DNA of 64,000 nucleotides from CAVVFX01 sp963747535 (GTDB lineage Bacteria; Acidobacteriota; Terriglobia; Bryobacterales; Bryobacteraceae). Shown in pieces: positions 1-8,840 of the stretch. The stretch's first letter is position 1. Every line of letters starts with the position of its first letter. The stretch spans positions 992,001 to 1,056,000 of the forward strand of contig CAVVFX010000017.1 in assembly GCA_963747535.1 (NCBI GenBank). Direction: 5' to 3'. The notes below the pieces were generated by a model. That model was not told the origin of the DNA and did not search any database. It was given only the letters and a program-made list of their open reading frames with translations. Made by a program: the position numbers and the translations under genes.

Positions 1-690
1 GACCTGGTTCCCGCGTCCGACCTGGTGGAAGGCATGTTGAACAACGTCGACCGCGCGCCGGTCAAATGCGCCGACGGATCTCGAGTGCTCTACGCAGGCG
101 AAGCGCTGCCGCACTTCAACGAAGTGGACGAATGCGCCGGACTCGACGCGCTGCTCACTTACCGGTTATGGCGGCAACTGGGCCTCGATCCGGAGAATAC
201 GCTGCACGATGTCCGGTACGGCGAACAGTACGGCGACCATTTCGTCTGGGTGCTCCAGATTTCCGGCGCAGCGCCTCCCCAACATTTCGTGGACGGCTGG
301 AAAGGTTGTTCGAGCGAGCGTCAGGTGCCCATGTATTTCCGGCTGGGCGGCGGCACGTTGAAGGGCGTCGGCAAGCCCGGAGAGATTGTCTGGAGCCGCG
401 TGTTTGTGGAAGGCGGAAAGCTGAACATCGATATCGGGCGAGGACAGGTGGTGTCGCTTCCGCAAGAGGAAGTGAATCGGCGCTGGAGCATTACCACGTC
501 GCAATGGCCGCAAGTCAATGCGGTTCTTTATGGCGTCGACCGCGACCAGTTGATGGCCCGGCACAAGTCCAATCACATTCAACTCGCCTACGCTCCGTCA
601 GCTAAGGATGCGGATATCGCGCTGGCTGCGAAGGCTGCCGCGTTTCGGGAATTGGGGGTGGAGGTTTTCATCTGCGGTAAATCGGCGTAA
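1..690 (+). CDS. L-fucose/L-arabinose isomerase-family protein, C-terminal part (5' truncated by window)
   Basis: The reading frame is open to the first base of the window, so this is the 3' end of a longer gene; about 229 residues are visible and no start is implied. The fragment looks like the C-terminal domain of fucose-isomerase-like proteins, with a beta-rich stretch (residues of the type SGAAPPQHF and FRLGGGTLKGVG) followed by a late MARHKSNHIQLAYA segment, the usual place of a metal- or substrate-contacting histidine in this family. Such proteins interconvert aldoses and ketoses in the cytoplasm, but many acidobacterial members have no tested substrate. Family assignment rests on recalled pattern only. 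The gene ends 178 bp before a convergent methyltransferase gene, with a REP-like repeat in between. Confidence 0.6.
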   Translation, partial: DLVPASDLVEGMLNNVDRAPVKCADGSRVLYAGEALPHFNEVDECAGLDALLTYRLWRQLGLDPENTLHDVRYGEQYGDHFVWVLQISGAAPPQHFVDGWKGCSSERQVPMYFRLGGGTLKGVGKPGEIVWSRVFVEGGKLNIDIGRGQVVSLPQEEVNRRWSITTSQWPQVNAVLYGVDRDQLMARHKSNHIQLAYAPSAKDADIALAAKAAAFRELGVEVFICGKSA

Positions 691-774
691 GGCGTGGGCC
701 TGCTGAGTCGCAGGGCTGGCGTTTCGTGCTGGATCCTTTTGAATCATTAGATGCCTGCGCCTCGCAGCACGGAA

Positions 775-829
775 GGCTGCTCCGCAGCGACCAAGAGGGT
801 ACCCCGACCACGAAAAATGATGGTCTGCC
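775..829 (-). repeat. REP-like double-hairpin repeat, copy 1 (diverged, inverted orientation)
   Basis: On the minus strand this reads GGCAGACCATC, a T-rich loop, GTGGTC, then a spacer of about 17 bases and GCTGC-GGA-GCAGC. It has the same two-stem layout as the copies near 7.8, 9.5, 15.9, 50.3, 54.0 and 57.2 kb but with a longer linker between the stems. It sits between two convergent gene ends (690 and 869). Confidence 0.6.
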
Positions 830-868
830 TTACGGGTATTTCAGAGCAGCCCTCAAAGACTGGAGGTT

Positions 869-1546
869 TTACTTTTCGGCCATCCACGCGATAAACAGGC
901 CGTCCGGTTCCACGTCTTCCCAATACGAGATGAACCGGCTCGAGACGTCCCGGCAGTCGCGCCGGAGCAGTTTCTCCAGCTCCTCGCGGTGGAACCACTT
1001 TTCCCACGGAGGAGTCTTCATCCGCCCGGCCTGTTCGGCGTTCTTATCGATGATCACCAGCCGGCCACCGGGTTTGAGTACACGGCACATTTCCGCGACC
1101 GCCCGATCGATCTCGACCGCGTGCTCCAGCGATTCCGTCGCGTAAACGCAATCGAAGTGCGCGTCGGGAAACGGCAATTCGGTCATCGAGCCGGCGCGCG
1201 TCTGAATGCCCCGGGGGACGAACTTCAACATCTCTTCCGAGATATCCAGGCCCCACACTTCCGCGCCGGGATTCTCATCCAGCAGAATGCGCGCGAAGCG
1301 TCCCTTGCCACAGCCCACGTCAAGCACACGCTTACCCGGAAGCGGTCCGAAGTAGTTTACGATCAGGCGAACGTGATAAATCCGTGGGTCAATAGTGGAC
1401 GGGAAGTGTTCTTCGTCCTGCGACGAGTCATCGAACGACCGGCGAATCCGCTCTCGCAGTTCACCGGTCAATTGCATTGGCCCCGGGGGGCGGGCTTTGC
1501 GGAAAGCATCAAACAATCCGACGGGCCATTTTACGGGCCATTTCAT
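869..1546 (-). CDS. Class I SAM-dependent methyltransferase
   Basis: A 225-residue soluble methyltransferase of the Methyltransf_11 type. Motif I is clear at about residues 74-84 (VLDVGCGKGRFA), with the acidic end of the second strand at GLDISEEML, a PFPDAHFDCVYATESLEH motif IV region and an LKPGGRLVIID post-motif. The acceptor cannot be told from sequence. The start codon overlaps the stop of the upstream phosphofructokinase in an ATGA arrangement, so the two are probably translated from one message. That pairing says little about substrate. The N-terminus (MKWPVKWPVGLF) carries a short duplicated KWPV; an internal start is possible. Confidence 0.85.
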   Translation of the reverse strand: MKWPVKWPVGLFDAFRKARPPGPMQLTGELRERIRRSFDDSSQDEEHFPSTIDPRIYHVRLIVNYFGPLPGKRVLDVGCGKGRFARILLDENPGAEVWGLDISEEMLKFVPRGIQTRAGSMTELPFPDAHFDCVYATESLEHAVEIDRAVAEMCRVLKPGGRLVIIDKNAEQAGRMKTPPWEKWFHREELEKLLRRDCRDVSSRFISYWEDVEPDGLFIAWMAEK

Positions 1547-2727
1547 GCGCGCGTAAGGAAGATCGGAATGCCGAGCTTATCGGCGTAGGAGGGCCGGTAC
1601 CGGTCGGTGTTATACATGCTCGCGAGATCTACCTTCCGCGGACCCAGTTTCGGATCGGGAATCGGCACCGCCGCATAGCAACCGCTCGCGATCCCCATCA
1701 TCTTGCCGCTCTCGCCTCGCTGGATGCAATCGATCGCCATGCTGGCAAAGGTAGTGGCGATCATCTTATCGATGAAGTCGGGGCTGCCGCTGCGCAGATC
1801 GTAGGTCAGGTCGCTGACGATGGTCTCGTCTCCTGTACGCTTCTTGATCTCGTCGCTCAGATCTTCCGCCACGTTGGCCTTCTTCTTATGGCCGAAGGCG
1901 TCGGCTTCGCCGGTTTCGCGAAGCTGATAGCCTTCCCACTGCGCGCCCTCCGATAGCAGCACCAGCGCGTAGTTGCTGGGGTTGTACTTCTTGTCTTCGA
2001 GCAACAAGGAGATGAGCTTTTCGAGGTCGACCTTGAATTCGGGGATGCAGCAGCGCATCGAGTTCACGTAGGCGGTGTAGAGAGCCGTGTATCCGGCGTC
2101 ACGTCCGAAGATCCGGAACACCCCAATGCGCTCGTGCGATCCGACCGTAGTCCGCTGGCGGTCGATGGCTTCAGTGGCGCGGGTAATGGCCGTCGAGAAA
2201 CCGATGCAGTATTCCGTGTTGCGCACGTCGTTGTCCATCGTTTTGGGTACAGCGACAACTTTCATACCCAACCGGTCGAGGTGCGCGGCGTAGCTCAGCG
2301 TATCGTCGCCGCCGATGGCCACCAGATAATCCAGGCCGAGCTTCTCGATGTTCTTCATGACCTGCGAGCTCATGTCGTAGACAGTGGACTCGACGCCGTC
2401 CTTCACCGCGCTCTTTGTCGGGAAGGTCGAGTCTTTCAAGAAGTCCGGCAGCTTCTTCATCTTGAGCGGATTGGTGCGCGAGCTGTGCAGCATCGTGCCT
2501 CCGGTCCGGTCGATCGCGCGGGTGTTTTCGCGGTTGAGCGGCAAGACGTAACGGGACGCGCTGGAGGGATCGTCCGGATTCAGGTGGGTCAAGCCTTCCC
2601 ACCCTCTCCGGATACCGATGACATCGTAGCCGATCTCAGCCGAGCGGTAAGTCACGGTCTTGATGACCGCGTTAAGACCAGGGACGTCTCCGCCCCCGGT
2701 AAGGATACCAATGCGTTTGTTTGGCAT
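1543..2727 (-). CDS. 6-phosphofructokinase, predicted pyrophosphate-dependent
   Basis: Phosphorylates fructose 6-phosphate to fructose 1,6-bisphosphate in glycolysis. The 394-residue protein has the PFK phosphate-binding loop at residues 11-17 (GGGDVPG), an IGGDDTLSYA motif at about 138-147, PKTMDND at 161-167 and GRDAGYTALYTAY. Two positions separate ATP from PPi enzymes in this family: ATP-PFKs have Gly at the second residue after GGD and Gly before TIDND, whereas PPi-PFKs have Asp and Lys. Here they are Asp (GGDD) and Lys (PKTMDND), so PPi use is the better prediction and the reaction would be reversible. It is followed by the methyltransferase with a 4-base overlap. Confidence 0.88.
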   Translation of the reverse strand: MPNKRIGILTGGGDVPGLNAVIKTVTYRSAEIGYDVIGIRRGWEGLTHLNPDDPSSASRYVLPLNRENTRAIDRTGGTMLHSSRTNPLKMKKLPDFLKDSTFPTKSAVKDGVESTVYDMSSQVMKNIEKLGLDYLVAIGGDDTLSYAAHLDRLGMKVVAVPKTMDNDVRNTEYCIGFSTAITRATEAIDRQRTTVGSHERIGVFRIFGRDAGYTALYTAYVNSMRCCIPEFKVDLEKLISLLLEDKKYNPSNYALVLLSEGAQWEGYQLRETGEADAFGHKKKANVAEDLSDEIKKRTGDETIVSDLTYDLRSGSPDFIDKMIATTFASMAIDCIQRGESGKMMGIASGCYAAVPIPDPKLGPRKVDLASMYNTDRYRPSYADKLGIPIFLTRA

Positions 2728-2844
2728 ACTGGGTAAATATCATTCTACGGCCTGACGCGCCGGGCTTGCGCAGGGAGTGGCCGATGGTGAATGGCTCACC
2801 CCTTGGCCCCTATGAAATCGAATCCCTGAATCGCGACCTGCAAG

Positions 2845-3030
2845 CTATTTGTCTGAACTGGTTGCCGTCGCCGGACTCATCTTCCAACCGGCGCAGCGGA
2901 TGACCGGCAGGCGCGGGTATTTCGGAAAGTGCGGGTCGGTGTCGGAGAGACCACAGCGCAAAAAGGTCGAGCCTTTGTCTGAAGTGATGATTTTTGCGTG
3001 CTGGCAAGTGGCGCAGAGGCCGGCGGTCAT
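2845..3030 (-). CDS. Small cysteine-containing conserved hypothetical protein
   Basis: A 61-residue protein beginning MTAGLCATCQHAK, with a CxxC pair at the N-terminus, a third Cys in LRCGLSD and a fourth in VIRCAGW. The segment DPHFPKYPRLPV between them is characteristic of a small family I recall as widespread in Acidobacteriota. Four cysteines suggest a zinc or iron site. I chose the ATG at 3030 rather than the upstream start at 3111, because the longer form would overlap the preceding secreted-protein gene (stop at 3035) by about 77 bases and its extra N-terminus is low-complexity. Function unknown. Confidence 0.7.
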   Translation of the reverse strand: MTAGLCATCQHAKIITSDKGSTFLRCGLSDTDPHFPKYPRLPVIRCAGWKMSPATATSSDK

Positions 3031-3034
3031 GAAC

Positions 3035-3766
3035 TTATGGCAGGCTGGTGAGGCGGGCGGAGACCATGGCCCCCGGCTCGGTCTCAAACGCGAGGATTTC
3101 TTTGCCTTCATTTACCAGAAAGCCTCGCATGGTCATCGGCGAAGAGTCCGACTGGCCGTCAGATGACCGGAGGGTCAAGGTGAAGTGCACGGCGCAGTCG
3201 CTGTCCACCTGGAAGTCCCCTTCCCGGACGGTATCGATAACTCCTTTGCCGGAAATGGTGTGCGCGACTTCTCCCGGAAGCATGGGAGTGGTGTTGCCGG
3301 AGACGTCGTAGCTGTATTGCGATTTGAGGTCCGACGCGGCGCACGAGTCGGAAGTTTTTTGCATGATGCCGTTGCGAATACCGCCGGGATCGGTCTGGCG
3401 GAACTGAACGCGCATTCCATCGGCCGTGTACCTCCCGCTGAAGTGCTGGTAGTTGCCGGAAGGATCCTGCAATTGCCAGGTGGCCGTGCAATCCGGATTA
3501 GCCTGGTAGTCTCCGGTGACCGGGTTGCCCAGGAGGAACCCGCCGAATTTGACGGAAGATGTGCCGCTGATCGCGCCGCTGTAATTAAAGCTGTCGCCAA
3601 AAGTAATCCGCCCGAGGGCGACGGTCGGTTGCGTCGTTCCCGATATGTTGGTCTGGCCCGAGAGCTCAAAGGCATAGGAGCCGGAGAGCTTGGCCGGGTT
3701 ACAGCTGACGGCGGCTTGTATGACGCCCACGGGCACCAGGAGCAGCAGCAATGCAATGTACCGCAT
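3035..3766 (-). CDS. Secreted hypothetical protein
   Basis: A 243-residue protein if started at the internal methionine giving MRYIALLLLLVPVGVIQA followed by AVSC, a textbook signal peptide with a cleavage site after about residue 18. A longer frame starts at 3829, but its first 21 residues are unlike a signal peptide. The mature part is beta-rich, with repeated segments (GSYAFELSGQ, GRITFGDSFNYSG, GRYTADGMRVQF, GKGVIDTVREGDFQVDSDC) that look like two related halves, each ending in a Cys-containing DxDCxxxxx strand. Probably an exported beta-sandwich or barrel-like protein. No catalytic motif seen. Lies five bases upstream of the small cysteine gene, so likely co-transcribed. Confidence 0.65.
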   Translation of the reverse strand: MRYIALLLLLVPVGVIQAAVSCNPAKLSGSYAFELSGQTNISGTTQPTVALGRITFGDSFNYSGAISGTSSVKFGGFLLGNPVTGDYQANPDCTATWQLQDPSGNYQHFSGRYTADGMRVQFRQTDPGGIRNGIMQKTSDSCAASDLKSQYSYDVSGNTTPMLPGEVAHTISGKGVIDTVREGDFQVDSDCAVHFTLTLRSSDGQSDSSPMTMRGFLVNEGKEILAFETEPGAMVSARLTSLP

Positions 3767-4017
3767 GCTTATAGAAGAGCACATTGGGGGCCATGGAGCG
3801 GCACACGGTTCCCGGCACCGCACCTCCATGGGACGACCGCGTCAAGACACATGTAGGCTAAGCGATGTTAAATACTCTACATTTGCCTTCCAAACAAGAA
3901 AATACCTTCGAGCGGCCCATCCGAGTGTCTAACTCGTTCGTACACTCAATGACGCTCGACTTCCGGGCGTAGCTTAGTGCCAAGTTACTTTGTATTAGAG
4001 AAACAAGTGGAGGAAGT

Positions 4018-5628
4018 GTGAAAGACGTCCGATCAATTCTTGCAACCACCCTGTCCATTCTTATCGCGATGCCGGCGGGAGTATTCGCCGCGAGCCACCG
4101 CGAAGCGCCCTTGACTGCCCTGGACCACGCTGCCGACATAACCGATTTCTTTGCGTTTCGCAGCTACGAGAACCCGTCCACGGTAACCTTTATCCTGGAC
4201 GTTGACCCCTTCCTCGAACCGGGCAACGGTCCCAACTATTTTCCGTTCGATCCCAGTATCGTGTATGCGATTCACGTCGACAACACTTACGATGCCATGG
4301 CGGATATCAGCTTCGAATTTCAGTTTACGACTAACATCCTGGCGCCGGTAGTCTTCACCGGCTTCGTCGGCGCAGGTAGTGGTATAAATGCTCCAGCTAA
4401 TGCTCCCACCGGTGGCGCAGCCGCCAATGGCAGTTACTCGGTCAACGTAGGTCAGCCGGTGATCCCGCCGGCGATTACTTCTCTGACCGGTCCGGGCGCA
4501 GCCGGTCTGAGTCTGCAACAGACGTACACGGTCACGATGGTTCAGGGCAGCGGCGCCACCGCGGTCCGCACGCCTCTCGGCAACGGCCAGACGCTGATTG
4601 CGGTGCCGAGCAATGTAGGTCCGCGAACCATGCCTAACTACCCGGCGCTGGCCGCGCAGGGTATCTTTAGCCTCGGCAACGGGATCCAGGTATTCGCAGG
4701 CACCGTCGACGATCCGTTCTACATCGATCTGGGCGCGACCTTCGATTCGCTCAACTACCGGCCGAACAACTTCTTCGCGGGCGCGACCAGCGCATCCGGC
4801 GCTGTCCTACCGGTTTTGAGTGCGGCCCAGGATGCCAATGATACCGTCAACTTCCAAGGCGTGGATATGGTCTCCGGCTATAACGTCAACTGCATCGCCA
4901 TCCAGGTTCCGATAGCGATGGTGACGCAACCGGGCAAGCCGGTCATCGGAACCTGGGGCACGACTTCGCGTCTCCAGACGACCGTTATGCCGGCCAATCC
5001 AATTGCTCCGGCTCCCACGCCGTCCAGCTACGTTCAGGTGCAGCGTATGGGCAATCCGTTAATCAACGAGTTGATCATCGGAACCGGCTCCAAAGACACC
5101 TTCAGCATGTCACCGCCGAGCCAGGACGCACAGTTCGCGGCCTTTGCGCTCAATCCGCTGCTTCCTCGCGTGCTGAATGCGGTCTTCGGGATACCCGTGC
5201 CGGATCCGCCGCGCACCGACCTGCTGCCCCTGGTGCAGTATTCCGGGCCCTTCGCCGGGGCCGGCTCTTCTCCGGGACCGGTGGCCGATCTGCTGCGTCT
5301 CGACACGTCGGTAGCGCCGACACCCATGGCCTCACGGAGACGTCTGGGGCTTTTGGTGGGAGACGCCGCCGGATTTCCCAACGGCCGCCGCGTTTCGGAT
5401 GACGTGACGGACATAGCTTTGCGAGTGGTAGCCGGCGTCCTCTGCTCGGGATGCACATCGGGTGGCCAGGCGTTTTATCCCGCGAATGTTCCGCTGTTGG
5501 GCGATGGCGTGAATACCAACGACCGGACCTACCAGGAGGTGTTCCCCTATGTCGCGTGGGCGCATGACGGCCGCGACCGGCGCCATGTGGATCCCAGCGA
5601 AACAGCTTGCGCTCCTAACTGTCCGTAA
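4018..5628 (+). CDS. DUF4331 domain-containing secreted protein
   Basis: A 536-residue exported protein. The GTG start is preceded closely by GGAGGA; a signal peptide runs through about residue 25 (…AMPAGVFA), and the mature protein opens with ASHREAPL, the hallmark start of DUF4331. Further family segments are DHAADITDFFAFRSYENP and IHVDNTYDAMADISFEFQF early, and the C-terminal QEVFPYVAWAHDGRDRRHV. The function of DUF4331 is not established. The gene is followed by a TPR gene in the same direction, but a strong intrinsic terminator lies between them, so the second may be read only partly from this message or have its own promoter. Confidence 0.85.
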   Translation: MKDVRSILATTLSILIAMPAGVFAASHREAPLTALDHAADITDFFAFRSYENPSTVTFILDVDPFLEPGNGPNYFPFDPSIVYAIHVDNTYDAMADISFEFQFTTNILAPVVFTGFVGAGSGINAPANAPTGGAAANGSYSVNVGQPVIPPAITSLTGPGAAGLSLQQTYTVTMVQGSGATAVRTPLGNGQTLIAVPSNVGPRTMPNYPALAAQGIFSLGNGIQVFAGTVDDPFYIDLGATFDSLNYRPNNFFAGATSASGAVLPVLSAAQDANDTVNFQGVDMVSGYNVNCIAIQVPIAMVTQPGKPVIGTWGTTSRLQTTVMPANPIAPAPTPSSYVQVQRMGNPLINELIIGTGSKDTFSMSPPSQDAQFAAFALNPLLPRVLNAVFGIPVPDPPRTDLLPLVQYSGPFAGAGSSPGPVADLLRLDTSVAPTPMASRRRLGLLVGDAAGFPNGRRVSDDVTDIALRVVAGVLCSGCTSGGQAFYPANVPLLGDGVNTNDRTYQEVFPYVAWAHDGRDRRHVDPSETACAPNCP

Positions 5629-5657
5629 ATGACCGCCAATTCCTTGAAAGCTGAGGT

Positions 5658-5692
5658 GGGCAGGCGCGGCGTGTGTGCGCCTGCCCTTTTTT
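5658..5692 (+). terminator. Rho-independent terminator after the DUF4331 gene
   Basis: A perfect 10-bp stem (GGGCAGGCGC pairing with GCGCCTGCCC) with a 9-base loop is followed directly by six T residues. It starts 29 bases after the stop codon of the DUF4331 gene. Confidence 0.9.
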
Positions 5693-5717
5693 GGACTTGT
5701 GCGGCAAGCTGTGAACG

Positions 5718-6968
5718 ATGAAAAAAATGACAACCAATTATTGCGCCAGTTTTCTGCTGCTGGCAGTGGCCATGAGCGGCGCGGCTACGACGGCTCCGGT
5801 CGATCGCGGCACGGCGATACGAATGGCCGTGGCCAAGGAGCAGATTGCGAAGAATCCGGCTCAGCCGGACGGCTATACAGCGCTGGCCCTGGCCCTGTTG
5901 AAGGCGGCCCGGGCTACCGATTCCGATGAGTACTTGAAGCAGGCGGAGCAAGCTGTCGCCGATGCCTTGCGGGTCGCACCGGATAATTTCGAAGCGCACA
6001 AAGCCCTGGTGCCCGTCCGGTTGGCGCAGGCTCGCTACGCCGAGGCGCTCGCGGAGGCCAAAGCTTTAAACCAACAAGTGCCGGACGATAACCAACTGTA
6101 CGGCTACCTCGCCGATGCCCAGATGGCGCTCGGGGACTATGCGGGCGCCCTGAAATCGACGCAGTGGATGATCGACCAGCGTCCCGTGAATGCCCCGGGA
6201 TTACAGCGTGGCGCCCAGTTACGGGAGTACTTCGGTTACGGTGAGGCGTCGCTCGACTGGTGGAACTCCTCGCTGCGCATCACCAGTTCTTCCGACCTGG
6301 AAGAACGCGCCTGGATTCTGGTCAACATGAGCCGGGTCACGCTGCGGATGGGAAAGGCTGCAGACGCCGAGAAGAGCGCTCGTCAGGCTCTGGAACTGGT
6401 GGCGAACTACCCGCCGGCGGACGACGCGCTGGCAGCCGCGCTGATGGCGCAAGATAAGCCCGGCGACGCGGTAGAGGTTCTGCGCCGCCGTCTGAGCGCT
6501 GCCCCAAATGTACGCGCGGAGTTTCACTTCGCCGGGGCTCTGGAGGCGGGAGGTAAGCCAGAGGCTGCGGCAGCGTTCGAGCGGTTCGAGAAAGACGCGG
6601 TTGCCCGGGTGTCGGAACCGGACAATGCGAATCGCGAGCTGAGCGAGTATTATGCGGCTCACGGACGAGCGAAGGACGCGGTGAAACTCGCCGGAGAAGA
6701 GGCGCAGCGGCGGCACGATATCTACACCTTGTCCACGTACGCCTGGGCGCTCACTGCAGCGGGCCGGTTCAGTGAGGCTCGGGTCCAGATGGACCGGGCG
6801 CTCGAGCCGGGCATCCGGGACGCCACGCTCTTTTTGCGTGCCGGGTTGATCGCCATGAAGCTGAACGACAAGGCGTCGGCTGCGAAGTATCTCAAAAACG
6901 CTATCGAGATCAACGCCAGTTCGCGGGAAGCGGGGCGAGCGATCCAGTTGCTGGTGAACTTGTCGTAG
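5718..6968 (+). CDS. Exported tetratricopeptide-repeat protein
   Basis: A 416-residue protein with an N-terminal export signal (hydrophobic core CASFLLLAVAMSGAATTA) and then mostly alpha-helical repeats rich in Ala, Leu and Glu. TPR-like units are visible: PDGYTALALALLKAARA, PDNFEAHKALVPVRLAQARY, NQLYGYLADAQMALGDYAGA, and at the C-terminus ATLFLRAGLIAMKLNDKASA followed by AAKYLKNAIEINA. TPRs bind other proteins; no enzyme motif is present. It directly follows the DUF4331 gene, and I infer a functional pairing with it from position only. Confidence 0.8.
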   Translation: MKKMTTNYCASFLLLAVAMSGAATTAPVDRGTAIRMAVAKEQIAKNPAQPDGYTALALALLKAARATDSDEYLKQAEQAVADALRVAPDNFEAHKALVPVRLAQARYAEALAEAKALNQQVPDDNQLYGYLADAQMALGDYAGALKSTQWMIDQRPVNAPGLQRGAQLREYFGYGEASLDWWNSSLRITSSSDLEERAWILVNMSRVTLRMGKAADAEKSARQALELVANYPPADDALAAALMAQDKPGDAVEVLRRRLSAAPNVRAEFHFAGALEAGGKPEAAAAFERFEKDAVARVSEPDNANRELSEYYAAHGRAKDAVKLAGEEAQRRHDIYTLSTYAWALTAAGRFSEARVQMDRALEPGIRDATLFLRAGLIAMKLNDKASAAKYLKNAIEINASSREAGRAIQLLVNLS

Positions 6969-7785
6969 ATGGACCAGTCGTGGCTCGGAAGTCGTTGCTG
7001 AGCCGCGCGCGTAAGCAAGGTGTTTCCGTACGGCAATTTTTGCAAGCAGGTGCTAGATTCCTTGAGGCAGAAAACTTGTTGTCTTTGCGTCAAGTTTTAC
7101 GCAGTCAGTCTGGCCTGTTGCACCCAAGATTCGACCTCCTGTTCGAGTTTATCGAAACTGCGGCGCAACGAAGTTGGAAGGGATGACGTAGCCGGCAGCA
7201 CAAGTCCGAGGCCGGGCCGCAGAATTCTGGAGTAAGTGCGGGTACAAAAAAGCGCCGACGCGGAATCCGAATTTCGTGAGTTGGTAGCGATTACGGCCGG
7301 GCGATCGCCTTACGGTGGTCCCACTCATGGAGGTTATTGAATACCTTCCATCTCATGCACGCAAGCGGAGGCTGCGATCAGTTTGCTTGCGCGTTGGCGT
7401 TTCGCCGCATTAGCAGTTGGGTCACGATAGATGCTCCCTCTGCGCCCTCTGCGTCTCCTAAGAAACAAACTGGTGGTTTGCTGGAAACAAAAGACTTAGG
7501 TGCCGCGTCTGGATCCATCAAAATTACCCGCCGAAGCCGCTGTTTCCTTCCCCACCAGACTGGGCCGCCCCAGTCAGATGCTCTGTGGTTAATCATTGAA
7601 CCGGACGCTGGGGTCGACCGCAGAGGCGCGGAGGTCGCAGAGAAAAGGAGCCCAGGGGAGAAGAGCAACCAGGATAAACTCATGCGATGAAGGTCAATGA
7701 AGTCACGGAGCGGCGGGCCGATCATGCGCGTCTAGCCGACGCCTTACAACGCCCACATGCTCGTCGGTCTGAGGCGGAGCCTCGT
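6969..7785. other. Gene-poor intergenic stretch with CTCTGCG-type repeats
   Basis: About 0.8 kb without a gene I can support. The open frames here (for example 7337-7690 plus and 7378-7725 minus) have no recognisable domain and mirror each other. Two short units related to the CTCTGCG/CGCAGAG repeat occur at about 7439-7461 and 7618-7646, and the same type of unit recurs near 40.6 kb. A minus-strand frame ending near 7105 reads like a helical protein tail (SFDKLEQEVESWVQQ) and may be a gene remnant. Confidence 0.5.
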
Positions 7786-7916
7786 TAGTGTCCTGAGTTA
7801 GAAATTCGTTAAATAAGTCAACCGCCCAACCGTGGGGCAGACCATCGTCTTTTGTGGTCTGCCCGGCTGCGCAGCAGCCGTAGGGTTATGTCGCGAATTT
7901 CTAACTCAGGACACTA
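7786..7916. repeat. 131-bp palindromic element with perfect 23-bp terminal inverted repeats, REP copy nested inside
   Basis: Positions 7786-7808 (starting TAGTGTCCTGAG) and 7894-7916 (ending CTCAGGACACTA) are exact reverse complements over 23 bases. The ~85 bases between them are mostly one REP-like copy at 7832-7880. The structure resembles a MITE, or an older palindrome into which a REP unit moved. It ends 18 bases before the stop of the Uma2 gene. Confidence 0.8.
7832..7880 (+). repeat. REP-like double-hairpin repeat, copy 2 (best-preserved)
   Basis: Stem 1 is GGCAGACCA with TGGTCTGCC around a T-rich loop (TCGTCTTTTG). Stem 2 is GGCTGC with GCAGCC around GCA. This copy is the cleanest and serves as the reference for the others in the window. 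Confidence 0.85.
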
Positions 7917-7934
7917 CCTATGTGGCAGTAGCAG

Positions 7935-8525
7935 CTAAGGTTTGGGCGCGCCCGGCCAGTCGACTCCAGAGTAAATCTCGCCAAGGGGGATCTCACACCC
8001 AATCGACTCGAGTTTCAGCATGTCATTGGCGTCTTCCAGGAGCACGACGTCCCAGTGATTATTGATCCATCGAACCCAATGCTCAACGCCGATTTTGTCC
8101 TGGTCGATGATCAAAAGATCGTTGAGGGTGGGGACCCGCGTGTACATTCGCGCCTTACTTCCCAGGTCGAAGTCGAGAGAATCGGGCGATAGCACCTCGA
8201 CTACCATTTTCGGATTCGTGAGAGTCTCGTCCCGCATTTCCAGGTACTTCGCTTCGCCTTCGACCACAGTGAGATCGGGATAGACATAGAACGACGTCTC
8301 GCGATCCAGGCAGACTCGCAGGCTCGAATCAAATACCCGGCAGTTGCCGCCCGCCAGTCTCCTGCCCAACGCAATACAAGAGTTGGCGGTAATCAGGCTG
8401 TGCCTGGGCGATCCGCCCGGCACCTTGATCATTTCACCAAACGCGTACTCGTGTTTAGACTCGGAGACGCCATCGATTTCGAGGTACTCTTCCGGCGTGA
8501 CGTGGGAGTCCGGTTGCTGCGGCAT
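7935..8525 (-). CDS. Uma2 family endonuclease-like protein (DUF820)
   Basis: A 196-residue member of the Uma2/DUF820 family, which has the PD-(D/E)xK nuclease fold. The pattern is EEYLEIDGVSESKHEYAFGEMI near the N-terminus, VYPDLTVVEG (catalytic Asp position), then NPKMVVEVLSPDSLDFDLGSKARMY with the Glu and Lys of the core. Biological targets are generally unknown, although these proteins are numerous in cyanobacteria and acidobacteria. It stands alone, with repeats on its 3' side. Confidence 0.85.
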   Translation of the reverse strand: MPQQPDSHVTPEEYLEIDGVSESKHEYAFGEMIKVPGGSPRHSLITANSCIALGRRLAGGNCRVFDSSLRVCLDRETSFYVYPDLTVVEGEAKYLEMRDETLTNPKMVVEVLSPDSLDFDLGSKARMYTRVPTLNDLLIIDQDKIGVEHWVRWINNHWDVVLLEDANDMLKLESIGCEIPLGEIYSGVDWPGAPKP

Positions 8526-8840
8526 GGCTACTATTATTAACGATTTCCTTCACGGCGATTGCATCTGCAAACGGTGGCTCTTTTCCAGGAGGAAGTTGAT
8601 CGCGCAGGCTCGGTCGGGTCGCTCCCACTGGACCGCGCATTGGCGCTGAGGACCCGGACGGATTCCAAGCCCGTCCCTAATCCCCCTCCTTTCCAAAACC
8701 TCCAATCTGGTCACCCCGCTTCACATTATTTCTCTCCAGCCTTTTCACTCACTTCCAGCCAGTCAACGCTGACTCCACGCTTGACCTCGCAGTACAAGTA
8801 AATCAGAAAGTGAATCTCACGCGACCGAAAGGAAACTCTC
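8526..8840. other. Intergenic region without recognised features
   Basis: About 315 bases between two divergently transcribed genes, so it should hold their promoters, but no clear -35/-10 pair, hairpin or repeat could be read. A modest AGGAAACTCTC ribosome-binding stretch precedes the gene at 8841. Confidence 0.4.

Noticed and set aside
7337..7725. Overlapping plus and minus frames of about 115 codons each
   Set aside because: They lie over repeats, mirror each other and show no domain or ribosome-binding site, so neither is called.
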